From Pseudobutyrivibrio sp. (GTDB lineage: Bacteria > Bacillota_A > Clostridia > Lachnospirales > Lachnospiraceae): a DNA stretch of 5,612 nucleotides. Below the pieces are notes generated by a model. The model made no database searches and was not told the origin of the DNA. It saw only the letters and a program-made list of their open reading frames with translations. A program made the position numbers and the translations under genes. The stretch is taken from assembly GCA_024691465.1 (NCBI GenBank), contig JAILNO010000093.1:1-5612 (forward strand), read 5' to 3'. Positions 4,566 through 5,612 of the stretch are shown here, one piece after another; the first letter of the stretch is position 1; every line of letters begins with the position of its first letter.

Positions 4566-5612
4566 ATGAAGAAATCCATCCGTAACGCTAAGAAAATATT
4601 GGCCCTTACATTGGCCGTATTCATGGGAGTTTCAATCCTTGGATTATCTCTTAATGCAGATGCTAAGAAGAAATCCAACGCTGGAACTTACGCTGAGGGT
4701 GACGATATAGCATTTGGTACTTTAGATGGCAATATTATCAATTGGACTATTCTCTCATATGACGATACTACCAAGCTTGCTCTTATTATTTCTAGGAAGT
4801 CTCTTAGCTCAGCTTCAGTTGCTTCTTACAGGAAATCAATCAATTACCAATACAATTCCACAGGAACTAAGGCTGGCTACGTTAAGTGGGCTGATAATTA
4901 CTGGAGGGGATGGTGCAATCAGATATTCTATGAGGAGTGTTTCACAGACGAAGAGAAGGCTATGATTCAGAAGACCACTCTCACTGCTAAGGATGCACAG
5001 ACTAGTCTTATGAACTTCTATCATGACACTACACTGGACTCATATTACTTAGCTGGCAATGTTAAGAACTCTATGAACATGAGCATCTATAACAACCAGA
5101 CTACCACTTCAGATTATGTATTCTTCCTTTCAACAGATGAATACACTGAATATAGAGATGTCATTAAGTACGAGACTAAGTACAATGTATGGCCACTTAG
5201 AACCAATGCTTATGATGATCCAGCTCAGGGATTATTTGTTAACGATGCTACCAAGCTTATAGATAGGAAGTATTACTACTTAGGAGATGCTGTCAGACCA
5301 GCTATGTATGTTAAGCTAGGCCAGACAGAAGAGGAGTTAGCTGCAGAAGAGGAAGCATCAGAGGAGTCCACAGAAGACTCAACAGAAGACTCAACAGAAG
5401 ATTCGGATACATCTGAAAGCACTACTGAAGATTCGACTACTACTTCTACTACAGCCACAGCTACCGCTACCACAGCTAAGGCATCCAGCTCTAAGAGCTA
5501 CGCTAACAATGGCACTAATATAGGCAATATCACTCTTCCAGATGATTCCACCTATAGCATGCGCAATGGCGGTACTGCCCAGGTAGCACTTAATCTCAGC
5601 TATCTGAATAGC
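4566..5612 (+). CDS. Secreted protein with DUF6273-like domain and Ser/Thr/Glu-rich linker (partial, cut by right edge)
   Basis: An open frame of 349 codons runs to the window end without a stop; it begins at an ATG eight bases after AAGGAG (4552-4557). The N-terminus is a signal peptide: MKKSIRNAKK, a hydrophobic core at about 11-29, and a likely signal-peptidase I site after A-D-A (31-33). Residues about 42-252 resemble DUF6273, a domain of unknown function frequent in secreted proteins of gut Clostridia. Visible family features are GDDIAFG near the start, W60-x-I-L, the WRGWCNQIFYEECFTDEEKAMI block (113-134), DYVFFLS (183-189), and the closing VRPAMYVKL (243-251). The domain is followed by an acidic, low-complexity linker (about 253-311) with tandem STED units and a Thr/Ala tract, and then by the start of a second region (312-349) that I cannot assign. 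The linker suggests a surface-attached or multi-domain extracellular protein. Only two cysteines (117, 125) are visible. Confidence 0.8.
   Translation, partial: MKKSIRNAKKILALTLAVFMGVSILGLSLNADAKKKSNAGTYAEGDDIAFGTLDGNIINWTILSYDDTTKLALIISRKSLSSASVASYRKSINYQYNSTGTKAGYVKWADNYWRGWCNQIFYEECFTDEEKAMIQKTTLTAKDAQTSLMNFYHDTTLDSYYLAGNVKNSMNMSIYNNQTTTSDYVFFLSTDEYTEYRDVIKYETKYNVWPLRTNAYDDPAQGLFVNDATKLIDRKYYYLGDAVRPAMYVKLGQTEEELAAEEEASEESTEDSTEDSTEDSDTSESTTEDSTTTSTTATATATTAKASSSKSYANNGTNIGNITLPDDSTYSMRNGGTAQVALNLSYLNS
5367..5402 (+). repeat. Three tandem 12-base repeats encoding Ser-Thr-Glu-Asp
   Basis: The units are TCCACAGAAGAC, TCAACAGAAGAC and TCAACAGAAGAT, directly adjacent and in frame, giving three STED peptides in the linker of the secreted protein. 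Degenerate relatives (STTEDS) follow within 30 bases. In-frame slippage could change linker length without breaking the gene. Confidence 0.85.

Noticed and set aside
4726..4965. 79-codon + strand open frame and a 62-codon - strand frame within the secreted protein gene
   Set aside because: Both lie inside the signal-peptide-bearing reading frame that starts at 4566 and continues to the window end, and neither has a start signal.
5276..5473. Val/Ser-rich 65-codon - strand open frame
   Set aside because: It is the antisense reading of the repetitive Ser/Thr/Glu linker; its low complexity is inherited from those repeats.

Overview
The window looks like a chromosomal stretch from an anaerobic, low-to-mid-GC Firmicute, most likely a Clostridia member of the Lachnospiraceae type. 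Evidence for this is strong AGGAGG-type ribosome binding sites, an ECF-type ABC ATPase end, a desulfoferrodoxin (an oxygen-defence enzyme of strict anaerobes), a family-3 acyltransferase of the kind common in gut clostridia, and a secreted DUF6273-like protein. The taxonomic call is inference from gene content and style only. No RNA gene, insertion sequence, CRISPR array or phage gene was seen.

Layout. Bases 1-168 are the 3' end of an ABC-transporter ATPase (+). It is followed directly by a phoU-like gene (+, to 712) that lacks its first 45 or so codons. A bidirectional terminator (711-750) separates it from a convergent gene for a small two-helix membrane protein (749-997, -). A shikimate-kinase-family P-loop kinase (1163-1660, +) then runs towards a membrane O-acyltransferase (1696-2859, -), with another perfect bidirectional terminator between them. 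After a 277-base AT-rich divergent intergenic region comes desulfoferrodoxin/superoxide reductase (3137-3505, +). Two back-to-back terminators, one per strand, separate it from a SprT-like zinc metalloprotease fused to a PcrA/UvrD-type C-terminal Tudor domain (3678-4382, -). That gene shares a divergent promoter region with a secreted DUF6273-like protein (4566 to the window end, +), which is cut by the right edge and has a tandem Ser-Thr-Glu-Asp linker.

How the genes relate. Apart from the left-edge pair, every gene appears to be its own transcription unit, bounded by convergent terminators and divergent promoters. This is a mosaic of independent housekeeping, stress and surface genes, not one pathway. 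The most noteworthy items are the SprT-Tudor fusion (a protease carrying a module known in PcrA for RNA polymerase binding), the broken 5' end of phoU at its junction with an unrelated transporter gene, the kinase that has lost a canonical shikimate-binding arginine, and three promoter-region dyads that look like operators (upstream of the acyltransferase, the superoxide reductase and the secreted protein).
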